Origin: DASRDS01 sp035570055
GTDB lineage: Bacteria; Gemmatimonadota; Gemmatimonadetes; Gemmatimonadales; Gemmatimonadaceae
Direction: 5' to 3'
NCBI GenBank assembly: GCA_035570055.1
Contig: DATMLM010000058.1
Span: 10,414-74,413 of the forward strand
DNA: 64,000 nt
Position numbers and translations under genes: made by a program. Each line of letters starts with the position of its first letter. Position 1 is the first letter of the stretch. The notes beneath the pieces are model-generated. The model was not told the DNA's origin. It did not search any database and saw nothing but the letters and a program-made list of their open reading frames with translations. Positions 31,993 to 40,097 of this stretch are shown here, piece by piece.

Positions 31993-32909
31993 CCGCCAGC
32001 CGGGCTTTGGCGCAGCGCGGAAGCCGCGCGCACGAGCATCTCGACGGCGTCGACGGGCGACGCGGCAAAGTCGGCGACCGCGCAGTATCCCGCGCGCACA
32101 TGGAGCGCCGGACGCTCGGCTTCTTCGAGCGGGGCCGCGGCGATGGCCTGCTGGATCCGCTCGGCGAGGCGAACAGCGCCCGCGGATTCGGTCGAGGGCG
32201 CCACGATCGCGAACTCGGAGGCGCCGAGTCGGCCGATCGCATCGGACATGCGCGCGGTGCGGCCAATGAGCGCGCCGAGGTGCTCGGCGACACGACCGAC
32301 GCCCTCGTCGTCCGAGGAGACGGTCTCCGGCGCGAACGCGATACAGGCGAGCGCATGGCGTTGACGCAGCGCTTCGGCGCCGATCTCGCGCGCGCGGCGC
32401 ACGAGGCCGCGCGAGTTGTAGACACCAGTCACGGGATCGAGCAGGCCGTCTTGCCGTAGCGAGTCCGCCTCGCGCTTGGCGCGCACGTACGTGTCGAGCT
32501 TGAGGAGCAGCACGTCGCCATCGAGTGGCTGCATCATGAAGTCCCACGCCCCGACCCGGAACGCCGTCAGCTGCTGCTGGCGATTGACGGGATCGGATGT
32601 CGTCATGAGCACCGGCGTGCCGGGAACGAGATGTTTGTCCGCGTAGAGCGCGCGACAGATCTCGAATCCGTCGGCGTCCGGCAGACGTACGTCCAGAATC
32701 ACGGCGTCCGGTTGGATGCTCCGAGCCATCGACAACGTTTGTCGCCCGTTGTAGGCGCGGAGCACCGCGTACCCACGAGGGCCAAGAATCGTCTCTAGCG
32801 AGCGCGCCGACCATTCCTGGTCGTTGGCGATGAGCACCAGGGGCGGACGCGCCGGCCGGTCAGTCTCAAGCATGAGATCGGGTTGTCGAGTGGCGACAGG
32901 TGCGCCCAT
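31941..32909 (-). CDS. Response regulator with degenerate GGDEF domain
   Basis: About 322 residues. The receiver domain is present (LIANDQEW in place of the acidic pair, phospho-acceptor in AVILDVRLPDADGFE, Thr in VLMTTSD). The second domain has a diguanylate-cyclase scaffold (LLDPVTGVYNSRGLVRRA) but the active-site loop reads GASEF where GGDEF is expected, so cyclase activity is doubtful. It may sense c-di-GMP or act by protein contact. The start at 32909 is the ATG next to the receiver domain; the frame is open to 33011. Convergent with cysK, with a 52-base overlap. Confidence 0.82.
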   Translation of the reverse strand: MGAPVATRQPDLMLETDRPARPPLVLIANDQEWSARSLETILGPRGYAVLRAYNGRQTLSMARSIQPDAVILDVRLPDADGFEICRALYADKHLVPGTPVLMTTSDPVNRQQQLTAFRVGAWDFMMQPLDGDVLLLKLDTYVRAKREADSLRQDGLLDPVTGVYNSRGLVRRAREIGAEALRQRHALACIAFAPETVSSDDEGVGRVAEHLGALIGRTARMSDAIGRLGASEFAIVAPSTESAGAVRLAERIQQAIAAAPLEEAERPALHVRAGYCAVADFAASPVDAVEMLVRAASALRQSPAGGQPAMIQAFDEGSTRFS

Positions 32910-33359
32910 AACTATCTGCGAAAGGTGAAAAAAATTGCACGTAAGCCGTGCTCGGCGCGGATGCATGTCCCGTGCAGGCCGCGTCGGATTTCGCAACTCT
33001 TGCTGTGTCACCGTTTACAAGCTTTAGCGCACTCAGCCGTGTGGGAGACGCTGCCGCGCTGGCACCACAGGATCGATGTAACGGCGGCACGCTTGAAGCC
33101 TAAAGATTCAGTGTGGGCCATCACCGTTTCTGTAAACGTTGCTAGTACCAGCCCGAAGTAGTTGAGGTGGCCTTGTAAGTTCCTGTCGCGCTTACAGTGT
33201 GGGGACCGAGCCGAATATGTGTGGGCGCAGTCCTACAGCGAAGCGCACGAACGGGACGGGACGCACCGTTCCATAAGAATCAACCAACACTTGGACTTGC
33301 ACTTACGATCTCGCGGCGTATCACGCGACGCGAGCACGCCAGGTGCGTATACGTGGGGC
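32910..33359. other. 450-base non-coding region with short direct and inverted repeats
   Basis: No gene is supported here. TCACCGTTT occurs at 33008-33016 and 33121-33129. CGTTTACA (33012-33019) is inverted at 33131-33138 (TGTAAACG). CAGTGTGGG occurs at 33109-33117 and 33195-33203. CAACACTTG at 33285-33293 also occurs at 17554-17562. It lies between the divergent GGDEF-like regulator and the polysaccharide export gene, and probably holds both promoters and operator sites. No clear sigma-54 site was found; TTGG-N9-TTAC at 33291-33306 is a poor match. Confidence 0.5.
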
Positions 33360-34139
33360 ATGATGAGGAGTGCAGTGATACTTCTGTCGTTTGTTTTCGT
33401 TCTTTCTGTTTCCCGTGCCGCCGGGGGTCAGACGACTCCGCCGCCGACGCGGAATGCGGAGGCATCGCGCTCCGAGCTCGAGTCGGAGCTCGAATTGGCG
33501 CAGCGGGAGACACAGACAGGATCGGACCGGGATCGCGAACAGGCGCGGATGACGGTGTCCACGCTGAACGACCGTCTGACCAATGGAGATTTTCAGGTCG
33601 GTGACCGCGTTCTCATCAGTGTGCAGGGCCAACAAGCCCTCAGCGACACCTTCACGGTCCGCGAGGGACAGATCGTTCAGCTCTCGACTCTCACCGATGT
33701 GGAACTGCATGGCGTACTGCGCTCGGAGCTGCAGGGGCACGTGTACGCCGCGGTGAGCAAGTTCCTTCGTGATCCAGTCGTGCGGACCGGGTCGTTGGTC
33801 CGCCTCGCGGTTCTCGGTGGCGTTGCGCACCCGGGCTTTTACGCGCTGCCGGCCGACATGTTGCTCAGCGATGCGGTGATGCATGCCGGTGGCCTTGGCA
33901 ATACGTCCGAGATTCAGCATACCGTCGTGACGCGCGCCGGCGTACGTGTGCTTGGACCGCAGGAAATCACTGAAGCGATCAAAGACGGCTCCACGCTCGA
34001 TCAATTGAGTTTGCGCGCTGGCGACCAGATCGAAGTTGGCGCGACCAAGCCGAGCACATTCTTGACCATCATCCTGCCTGTTACCGGCGCCGTGGTCGGC
34101 ATTGTCGCGGCCGTGGTCATCATAACTTCTCATCACTAA
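33360..34139 (+). CDS. Wza-like polysaccharide export protein
   Basis: About 259 residues with a cleavable signal (SAVILLSFVFVLSVSRAAGGQ). The Poly_export domain is visible (FQVGDRVLISVQGQQALSDTFTVREGQIVQL). An SLBB-like region follows (RLAVLGGVAHPGFYALPADMLLSDAVMHAGGL). It ends in a hydrophobic segment (TFLTIILPVTGAVVGIVAAVVIITS), like a shortened outer-membrane or envelope export subunit. It is the first gene of a plus-strand trio with the initiating sugar transferase. ATGs at 33360 and 33363 are equivalent. Confidence 0.88.
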   Translation: MMRSAVILLSFVFVLSVSRAAGGQTTPPPTRNAEASRSELESELELAQRETQTGSDRDREQARMTVSTLNDRLTNGDFQVGDRVLISVQGQQALSDTFTVREGQIVQLSTLTDVELHGVLRSELQGHVYAAVSKFLRDPVVRTGSLVRLAVLGGVAHPGFYALPADMLLSDAVMHAGGLGNTSEIQHTVVTRAGVRVLGPQEITEAIKDGSTLDQLSLRAGDQIEVGATKPSTFLTIILPVTGAVVGIVAAVVIITSHH

Positions 34140-34140
34140 C

Positions 34141-34929
34141 ATGACCTTACCCTCGCTGGCCGCGACCCGCACGTCAGGCGACCGCCGACCTTATCGTTCG
34201 TCGGGCGGTGTGTCCCTCAGGCCGATCACGGCGCCCGCACCGGGCACGCTGATCACGCCGACCGCGGTATCCGTTGTTCCGCGCACGCGATCCGAGCGGA
34301 TGAACCGCCTGATCAATATCGTGTTGGCGTCGGTGGCCATCGTGATACTGTTGCCGGTGCTCCTCCTCGTGGCGCTCGCGGTGTGGCTGACATCGCCGGG
34401 CCCGGTTCTCTACACGCAGGACCGCGTCGGCATCGATCGCCGGTCGCGCCGTGCGCTGGCGCTCTACGACCGCCGCGGGAGTGACCACGGCGGGTCGGTG
34501 TTCACGATCTATAAGTTCCGCTCGATGCGGTGCGACGCCGAGACGCACTCGGGCGCCGTGTGGGCCACCAAGAACGATCCGCGGGTGACGTATGTGGGCC
34601 GGTTCTTGCGGAAAACGCGGCTCGATGAGCTGCCGCAGCTGTTCAACGTGGTCAAGGGCGATATGAACATCGTCGGCCCCCGTCCTGAGCGCCCGACCAT
34701 CTTCGCGCGGTTGCGCCAGGACATTTCGGAGTATTCGCTGCGCCAGCGCGCCAAGCCCGGCATCACCGGCTGGGCGCAGGTCAATCTCGCGTACGACAGC
34801 ACGATCGAGGACGTGCGCAAGAAGGTCGACCTCGATCTCGAGTACCTGCGGCGCCAGAGCGTTATCGAGGACATGCGCATCATGCTGCGCACCGTCCCCG
34901 TGATGCTCTTCAAACGGGGCGGCTGGTAG
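34141..34929 (+). CDS. Initiating sugar-phosphate transferase (bacterial sugar transferase family)
   Basis: 262 residues. One membrane segment (LINIVLASVAIVILLPVLLLVALAVWL) precedes the catalytic domain: GPVLYTQDRVGID, FTIYKFRSMRCDAE, GRFLRKTRLDELPQLFNVVKGDMNIVGPRPERP, and KPGITGWAQVNLAY. It loads the first sugar-1-phosphate onto undecaprenyl phosphate to start the repeat unit. Only the C-terminal catalytic half of the long WcaJ-type enzymes is present, as in short PglC/RfbP-like members. Confidence 0.93.
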   Translation: MTLPSLAATRTSGDRRPYRSSGGVSLRPITAPAPGTLITPTAVSVVPRTRSERMNRLINIVLASVAIVILLPVLLLVALAVWLTSPGPVLYTQDRVGIDRRSRRALALYDRRGSDHGGSVFTIYKFRSMRCDAETHSGAVWATKNDPRVTYVGRFLRKTRLDELPQLFNVVKGDMNIVGPRPERPTIFARLRQDISEYSLRQRAKPGITGWAQVNLAYDSTIEDVRKKVDLDLEYLRRQSVIEDMRIMLRTVPVMLFKRGGW

Positions 34930-34934
34930 CGCTC

Positions 34935-35828
34935 ATGGCGGACGCGGTCGGCGACCGCGCGGGTCAGGTCGCCCGGCCTGCGGTGTTCCCACTGGTGAGG
35001 CTTCTTCGGCCTCGCCAGTGGATCAAGAATGGGTTCGTGCTCGCCCCGCTCATTTTCTCGGGTGAGTTCGTCAAGCCCGCCGCCGTCGTACAAGCATTCA
35101 TCGCGTTCGCGCTGTTCTGCGTTGCGTCCTCGGCCACCTACGTCTTCAACGACCTCAAGGACCGTGAGGCCGACGCACAGCATCCGGTCAAATCTCGAAA
35201 GCGGCCGTTAGCGTCCGGCGAGGTCAAACCCCGCGCCGCAATGGCGCTCCTCGGGGTGTTGTACGCGATCGTTCTCGCGTCTTTCGCCTGGAGTCCGCCG
35301 ACGGCGGCGATCGCGGTCGGGTACATCGGGCTCAATCTGGCGTATACGCTCAAGCTGAAGCACATCCCCGTCATCGACATCTTCTGCTTGGCCGCGGGGT
35401 TTGTGCTGCGCGTGTATGGGGGCGCGGTCGCCATCGACGTGCCGTTGTCGACGTGGATGATGGTGACGACGCTCTCGCTGGCGTTGTATCTCGCCGCCAT
35501 CAAGCGGCGAGACGAGCTCGCGACGACTGGCGATGCGTCGCGGTCCGTGCTGCAGTTCTATACGCTGCGGCTGCTCGACCGGTACGCCGAGACGGCCGCG
35601 CTGTCGGCGATCATGTTCTATGGGTTGTTCGTCGTGACCGTGCGGCCCAAGCTCAACGTGACGATTCCCTTCGTCCTGTTTGGGCTCTTCCGCTACTGGT
35701 ACATCGTGGAGACCGGCGGGAGGGGGGAGTCGCCCACTGACGCGGTGTGGGCGGATCCGCCGCTCATCATCACGGTTCTCTTGTGGGCGGCCGTCGTGGT
35801 CTGGCGACTCAAGCAGGGCGGCGCGTAG
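34935..35828 (+). CDS. UbiA-family prenyltransferase (decaprenyl-phosphate phosphoribosyltransferase-like)
   Basis: 297 residues with about 8 membrane segments. It carries LLRPRQWIKNGFVLAPLIFSGE and YVFNDLKDREADAQHPVKSRKRPLASGEV, the first UbiA aspartate motif (NDLKDREAD) with the wording typical of DPPR-synthase-like proteins. These attach phosphoribose to a polyprenyl phosphate. In a polysaccharide locus it could supply a ribose- or arabinose-type donor. The start is 5 bases after the sugar transferase. The stop overlaps the opposite glycosyltransferase by 20 bases. Confidence 0.85.
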   Translation: MADAVGDRAGQVARPAVFPLVRLLRPRQWIKNGFVLAPLIFSGEFVKPAAVVQAFIAFALFCVASSATYVFNDLKDREADAQHPVKSRKRPLASGEVKPRAAMALLGVLYAIVLASFAWSPPTAAIAVGYIGLNLAYTLKLKHIPVIDIFCLAAGFVLRVYGGAVAIDVPLSTWMMVTTLSLALYLAAIKRRDELATTGDASRSVLQFYTLRLLDRYAETAALSAIMFYGLFVVTVRPKLNVTIPFVLFGLFRYWYIVETGGRGESPTDAVWADPPLIITVLLWAAVVVWRLKQGGA

Positions 35829-36966
35829 GCTCCCAGATCGGACGGCGCTTGCGGGCGAGCGCATCGCGCCAAGCAATGACACCGGCCAGGGCGCTCGCGA
35901 AGGCGAAGCCGCACATCCGGACGACACGTGGCGCTCCGCGCCAACGCATACCCAGCACGCCCGCGGCTACTCCGAGTACGCCCAGTGCGAGCACCGCTAG
36001 GCCCAAGCGACCCGTGGTGCCGAGCAAGAGTAGGCCGACTGCCGCGAACGGGAGTGCGGCGTACACCAGCCAGCGGGCGAGTTTGTGCGACGCGAGCATG
36101 AACGAAAACGCGCCATAACGGAGCGGGTTGAGCAGGGTCCGCTTGTACCACAAGGTCGCCAGGCCGCGCGCCATCGTGCGAATCTTTCGGCGGAACTCGG
36201 CCTCGAGTGACACGGTCCGCGGAACAAAACAGACTGCTTCGTCGACTGATACCGAGCGATAGCCTTGTTCCCGCGCGATGAGGACGCTCGCGAAATCGCG
36301 GGATAGCGCATCGGGGAATTGCGTGTCGTAGACCGAGCGGCGAAATGCATAGAAGCAGCCGGACGCGCCGATGATCGAGCCGACCCGCGTTTCCAGCGCA
36401 CGCAGCCCCATCTCGTATCCGACATAGCCGGACTCGCCAGAGCTACTCTCGGCAGCGACATCGCCGACGCTGACATCGCGGCCGGATGCGACACCGACGG
36501 TCGGGTCGGCGAACATGCGTACCAGCGGCTTGAGGCTATCGTGCTGAACGCGCACCGACGCATCGGTGTTGATCACGATATCGTGTCGCACTGCCGCGCC
36601 AGCGGCGTTCTCGGCCGCGGTCTTGCCGCCGCGTTGAGGCAAACGCAGCAGCGTGACGCCACGGTTGGCGTATTCGCGGACGATCGCATCGGTTCCGTCG
36701 GTTGAGGCGTCGGATACGACCATGATCTCGCGGCAATCCGCTGGATAGTCGCAGGCGAGCAGATTTTCGATTGTCGCGCGGATGGCGCGTTCTTCGTTGT
36801 AGGCAGGGACCGTGATGCTGATGAGCGGCCATGCCGTCGGATCGGGCGGCGTCGACGGCGCGGAGCGGCCGAGTGCGAGTGCGCGAAGCAGAGCGGGATA
36901 GAGGACGTAGGCGTATACCGCCAGCGCGAATGGAGCCGCCACGAGAATCCAGGCGAGAATGATCAC
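35809..36966 (-). CDS. Family 2 glycosyltransferase, membrane-bound
   Basis: About 385 residues from the GTG at 36966. One N-terminal membrane segment is followed by a GT-A domain (ISITVPAYNEERAIRATIENLLACDYP, VSDASTDGTD, VINTDASV) and two or three C-terminal membrane segments. It resembles the opening glycosyltransferase of this window in layout but lacks the Q-x-x-R-W motif, having RRKIRTMARGL instead. It overlaps the GT4 gene stop (GTGA). Confidence 0.88.
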   Translation of the reverse strand: MIILAWILVAAPFALAVYAYVLYPALLRALALGRSAPSTPPDPTAWPLISITVPAYNEERAIRATIENLLACDYPADCREIMVVSDASTDGTDAIVREYANRGVTLLRLPQRGGKTAAENAAGAAVRHDIVINTDASVRVQHDSLKPLVRMFADPTVGVASGRDVSVGDVAAESSSGESGYVGYEMGLRALETRVGSIIGASGCFYAFRRSVYDTQFPDALSRDFASVLIAREQGYRSVSVDEAVCFVPRTVSLEAEFRRKIRTMARGLATLWYKRTLLNPLRYGAFSFMLASHKLARWLVYAALPFAAVGLLLLGTTGRLGLAVLALGVLGVAAGVLGMRWRGAPRVVRMCGFAFASALAGVIAWRDALARKRRPIWEPTRRPA

Positions 36967-38036
36967 AGCACGCCCCGGTAGACCGCGGCATAGCGCTCGA
37001 CCCATGGCCCGACGGCATACTCGGTCGCCAGACGCTTGCCGGCGGCGGCGGCACGTGTACGGGCCGCGGCGGGATCATCGCGCACCGCGGCGATGGCGCG
37101 GGCCAATGCCTCCGGGCGGTCCGGGGGCACCAGCAGCGCCTCGTTGTCGCTCACAACATCCGGGACGCCGCCGACCGCCGTCGCGACAACGGGCACTCGT
37201 GCGGCCATCGCTTCGAACAACACCATCGGGGTTCCCTCTGTTCGTGAGCTCAGCACGAGCACATCGAAGGCCTTCATTACGCGAGCCGCGTCCGCGACCT
37301 GGCCGAGCATTTTTACTCGGGGCGAATGACGCGGCGCTTCGCGCCCGCTCCCAATTATCGCGGCGGACATTCCCTCCACCTGGTCAACGGCTGCCACGAA
37401 AACATCGGGCGCTTTTTCCTGTGAGAGGCGACCGATCCAACCCGCGATGAAGCCATCGCCAAGCCCGAGTGTACGGCGTGCGTCGTCTCGGTCGAAGAAT
37501 GTGTCGGGTGAGTACGCATTGGGGATCATGTGCACGCGATCGGCGGCAACGCCATCATTGCGTAGCAACGTGACGATCGGACGCGAGACCGCGACAACGG
37601 CATCGAAGCGACGAAAAGCCCGACGCTGAAGGTACTCGTAGAGGCGCCCTCGCCAGCCGCCAATGCCGGTAAAGCCGTGGACGGTCGTGATAGTCGGGAT
37701 CTTCCTGCGCCTGGCAACGCCGGAGTCGATGACGTCGGTCCGATAGCCATGCGTGTGGACAACGTCGGGTCGTATGCGGGCGCACACAGCGGCTATGCCC
37801 GCGCGTTCGCGGCCGTATGCCCGGGGCGGCAGCGCGATTACAGTACGCTCGACCCCCAGGGACTCGATAAACATATGGCGGGCAGGGGCTGGCTCGTCGA
37901 CAACGGCCGCTACGTGTACCCGGTCGCCCCGGGCCGCCTGGGCGGCTGTGAGGGCAAGGACGACACTCTCGAGGCCGCCTACCTGGCCTGGCGCAACCAC
38001 ATGGAGAACTGCGACATTGTCGTATGTTTGCAACAC
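36963..38036 (-). CDS. Family 4 glycosyltransferase
   Basis: About 357 residues, GT-B fold. Motifs: VLHVVAPGQVGGLESVVLALT at the N-terminus, VVHTHGYRTDVID, GWIGRLSQEKAPDVFVAAV, and SSRTEGTPMVLFEAMAARVPVVATAVGGVPDVV with the E-x7-E motif. A cytoplasmic retaining transferase for repeat-unit assembly. The start is placed at the GTG at 38036 because the first beta strand needs it; TTG at 38033 is also possible. Divergent from the deacetylase fusion, with 101 bases between. Confidence 0.9.
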   Translation of the reverse strand: MLQTYDNVAVLHVVAPGQVGGLESVVLALTAAQAARGDRVHVAAVVDEPAPARHMFIESLGVERTVIALPPRAYGRERAGIAAVCARIRPDVVHTHGYRTDVIDSGVARRRKIPTITTVHGFTGIGGWRGRLYEYLQRRAFRRFDAVVAVSRPIVTLLRNDGVAADRVHMIPNAYSPDTFFDRDDARRTLGLGDGFIAGWIGRLSQEKAPDVFVAAVDQVEGMSAAIIGSGREAPRHSPRVKMLGQVADAARVMKAFDVLVLSSRTEGTPMVLFEAMAARVPVVATAVGGVPDVVSDNEALLVPPDRPEALARAIAAVRDDPAAARTRAAAAGKRLATEYAVGPWVERYAAVYRGVL

Positions 38037-38107
38037 GCCGGCCGCGCTAAAGTGGCTCGAAGACGCGCAAAGTTAGACGGCTGTGTCTGTTACCGAAAGC
38101 CACACAG

Positions 38108-38123
38108 TGGCCATAGGCTTGCT
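38108..38123 (+). promoter_or_regulatory. Candidate sigma-54 promoter of the deacetylase-glycosyltransferase fusion gene
   Basis: TGGCCATAGGCTTGCT matches the sigma-54 consensus (TGGCAC-N5-TTGCA/T) with exact GG-N10-GC spacing. The predicted transcription start, about 38134, is only four bases before the GTG at 38138. Confidence 0.65.
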
Positions 38124-38137
38124 ATGATATACCGCCT

Positions 38138-39973
38138 GTGAAAGGCCATACGCTATCGCTAAACCCTTCGGGCCGCCGAGGTAACTGGTCGACGGCGGCG
38201 GCGCTGCCTATCCGACGCTCGCAAGGCGAGATTGGGACGAACGCGTCCGGGGATACCGGCACCCACGTCCTCACGATCGCGCTGGAAGATTACTTCCACG
38301 TCGGCGCCTTCAACCGCCTGATTCAGCGCGGCCAATGGTACCGCTTCGAGCGCCGGCTGGAGCAATCGACCGAGCGTACCCTCGACCTCCTGGACGAATA
38401 TGGGGTCCACGCGACTTTCTTCGTCCTCGGCTGGGTCGCGGACCAAGTGCCCGAGCTCGTTCGCCAGGTCGCGAATCGCGGCCATGAGATCGCGAGCAAA
38501 GGCTACTATCACCGCAATGTCCAGCAGCTGACACCGGGCGAGTTCCGAGACGACCTCGCGCGCTCGCGCGAAGCGATCGAGCATGCCGGCGGACAGCGCG
38601 TCGTCGGATACCGCGTCGCCGACCGGTGGTTCCGCCCTTCGGACCTGTGGGCGCTCGACGTGTTGGCCGAGCAGGGATACGAGTACGACTCGAGCATCGG
38701 GCCGATTCTGCGCTCGTATGCCTCGGAGCCGTGGCGCCGATTCGCGCACCTGCACCGTTACGGCGATCGCACCCTGTGGGAGCTGCCGATCTCGACGGCG
38801 GACATTCTGGGATTCCTCGTTCCGATCGCCGGCGGGAACTACTTCCGCCAGCTGCCGCACGGGCTCGTCCGGCGCGGTGTCTCGCACTGGACGCGGACGT
38901 ACTCGGCGCCGTTCGTGATGTACTTCCACACCTGGGAGCTCGATCCGGACCAGCCGAAGATCCAGTCAGCGCCGTGGATGCAGCGCGTGCGTCAGTATCG
39001 CAACCTCCGGCTCATGCCGGAGTACCTGCGGTATTACCTGAGCCGGTATCGGTTCACGAGCGCGGCCGATTACATCGGCGTCAACAACATGACGCTGACC
39101 CGGACGGAGGGCGTGACGTCGCTGCCCGCCGCCCCGCAACCGGCGCGGATGCTGCGCGCGCGGACATCGGGACCGGCGCCGGTCATTACCGGGACGGTCG
39201 CCCCGGCGCCAGTGCCATCGACCGCGACACGCACGCCGGTGACAGTCGTGATCCCGTGCTTCAACGAGGAGCTCATCCTCCCGTACCTGGCGAACACGCT
39301 CAACAGCGTCGAGGAGCAGCTCGCGCAGTTCGACCTCACGTTCATCTTCGTCGACGATCACTCGACCGATAATACCTGGCCGGCGCTGCACCGCATCTTC
39401 GGCGAGAGAGCGAACTGCGTGATGGTGCGTCACGCGCACAATCGCGGCGTCGCGGCCGGCATCATGACCGGGATTCGGAAGGCATCGACCGAGATCGTGT
39501 GTTCCATGGACTGTGACTGCACGTATGATCCGCACGAGCTCGCGCGCATGATCCCGCTCCTCACCGATGGCGTGGATCTGGTGACGGCGTCGCCGTACCA
39601 CCCGAAGGGCGCGGTCCTCAATGTGCCGCGGTGGCGGCTCACGCTGTCGAAGACGCTGTCGCGCATGTATCGGGTCGTTCTCCACCAGCGGCTCGCGACC
39701 TACACGAGCTGCTTCCGGGTGTATCGCCGCGACGCGGTCGCGCCCACGAACATCGACCATCCGGGATTCCTCGGAGTCGCCGAGATGATCGGGAAGCTCG
39801 ATCTCACGGGATCGCAGATCGTCGAGTTCCCCACGACGCTCGCCGTTCGCATGATCGGGCGGTCGAAGATGAAAGTGCTGCGGACGATCGCCGGTCACGT
39901 CAAACTGCTCATGGAGCTCTTGCTGCTCCGGTGGAAGCTGCCCAGCCCCAAACAGCGAACCACATCAGTGTAG
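38138..39973 (+). CDS. Polysaccharide deacetylase (XrtA-type) fused to family 2 glycosyltransferase
   Basis: 611 residues. The N-terminal NodB-like domain resembles deacetylases of exosortase-linked EPS systems (LTIALEDYFHV, GHEIASKGYYHRN, YDSSIGPI, YFHTWELDP). Two usual catalytic positions differ: the first Asp of the DxED motif is Ala, and the first His of H-x3-H is Lys (K121, with H125 kept), so deacetylase activity is doubtful. After a Pro/Ala/Thr linker (~330-370) comes a GT-A domain (VTVVIPCFNEELILP, FVDDHSTDNT, SMDCDCTYDP). GTG at 38138 is the only available start. Confidence 0.9.
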   Translation: MKGHTLSLNPSGRRGNWSTAAALPIRRSQGEIGTNASGDTGTHVLTIALEDYFHVGAFNRLIQRGQWYRFERRLEQSTERTLDLLDEYGVHATFFVLGWVADQVPELVRQVANRGHEIASKGYYHRNVQQLTPGEFRDDLARSREAIEHAGGQRVVGYRVADRWFRPSDLWALDVLAEQGYEYDSSIGPILRSYASEPWRRFAHLHRYGDRTLWELPISTADILGFLVPIAGGNYFRQLPHGLVRRGVSHWTRTYSAPFVMYFHTWELDPDQPKIQSAPWMQRVRQYRNLRLMPEYLRYYLSRYRFTSAADYIGVNNMTLTRTEGVTSLPAAPQPARMLRARTSGPAPVITGTVAPAPVPSTATRTPVTVVIPCFNEELILPYLANTLNSVEEQLAQFDLTFIFVDDHSTDNTWPALHRIFGERANCVMVRHAHNRGVAAGIMTGIRKASTEIVCSMDCDCTYDPHELARMIPLLTDGVDLVTASPYHPKGAVLNVPRWRLTLSKTLSRMYRVVLHQRLATYTSCFRVYRRDAVAPTNIDHPGFLGVAEMIGKLDLTGSQIVEFPTTLAVRMIGRSKMKVLRTIAGHVKLLMELLLLRWKLPSPKQRTTSV

Positions 39974-40069
39974 AGCGAGCGCGACAGAGGGGGTCCGACC
40001 GCCAGGTGAGCCTCGCGCTTATCCTATGCGATGCTTTCAGTTACACGCGTGATGGGTGGCACAGACAGG

Positions 40070-40085
40070 TGGCCGGTTGCTTGCT
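40070..40085 (+). promoter_or_regulatory. Candidate sigma-54 promoter of the nine-gene EPS operon
   Basis: TGGCCGGTTGCTTGCT has the exact GG-N10-GC spacing and shares TGGCC and CTTGCT with the site at 38108. The predicted start, about 40096, is two bases before the GTG at 40098. Confidence 0.65.
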
Positions 40086-40097
40086 AAAGTTCCTAGT

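Noticed and set aside
33291..33306. TTGG-N9-TTAC as a sigma-54 promoter of the export gene
   Set aside because: The -12 GC dinucleotide is AC, one of the two most conserved positions.
38029..38044. Sigma-54-like match on the minus strand (CGGCCGGCGTGTTGCA) before the GT4 gene
   Set aside because: The predicted start (about 38018) would lie inside the coding region and cut off the first beta strand of the GT-B fold; probably a chance match in GC-rich sequence.
39978..40019. AGCGCGA/TCGCGCT inverted repeat after the deacetylase fusion as a terminator
   Set aside because: Arms are 28 bases apart and no T-run follows; stability is doubtful.
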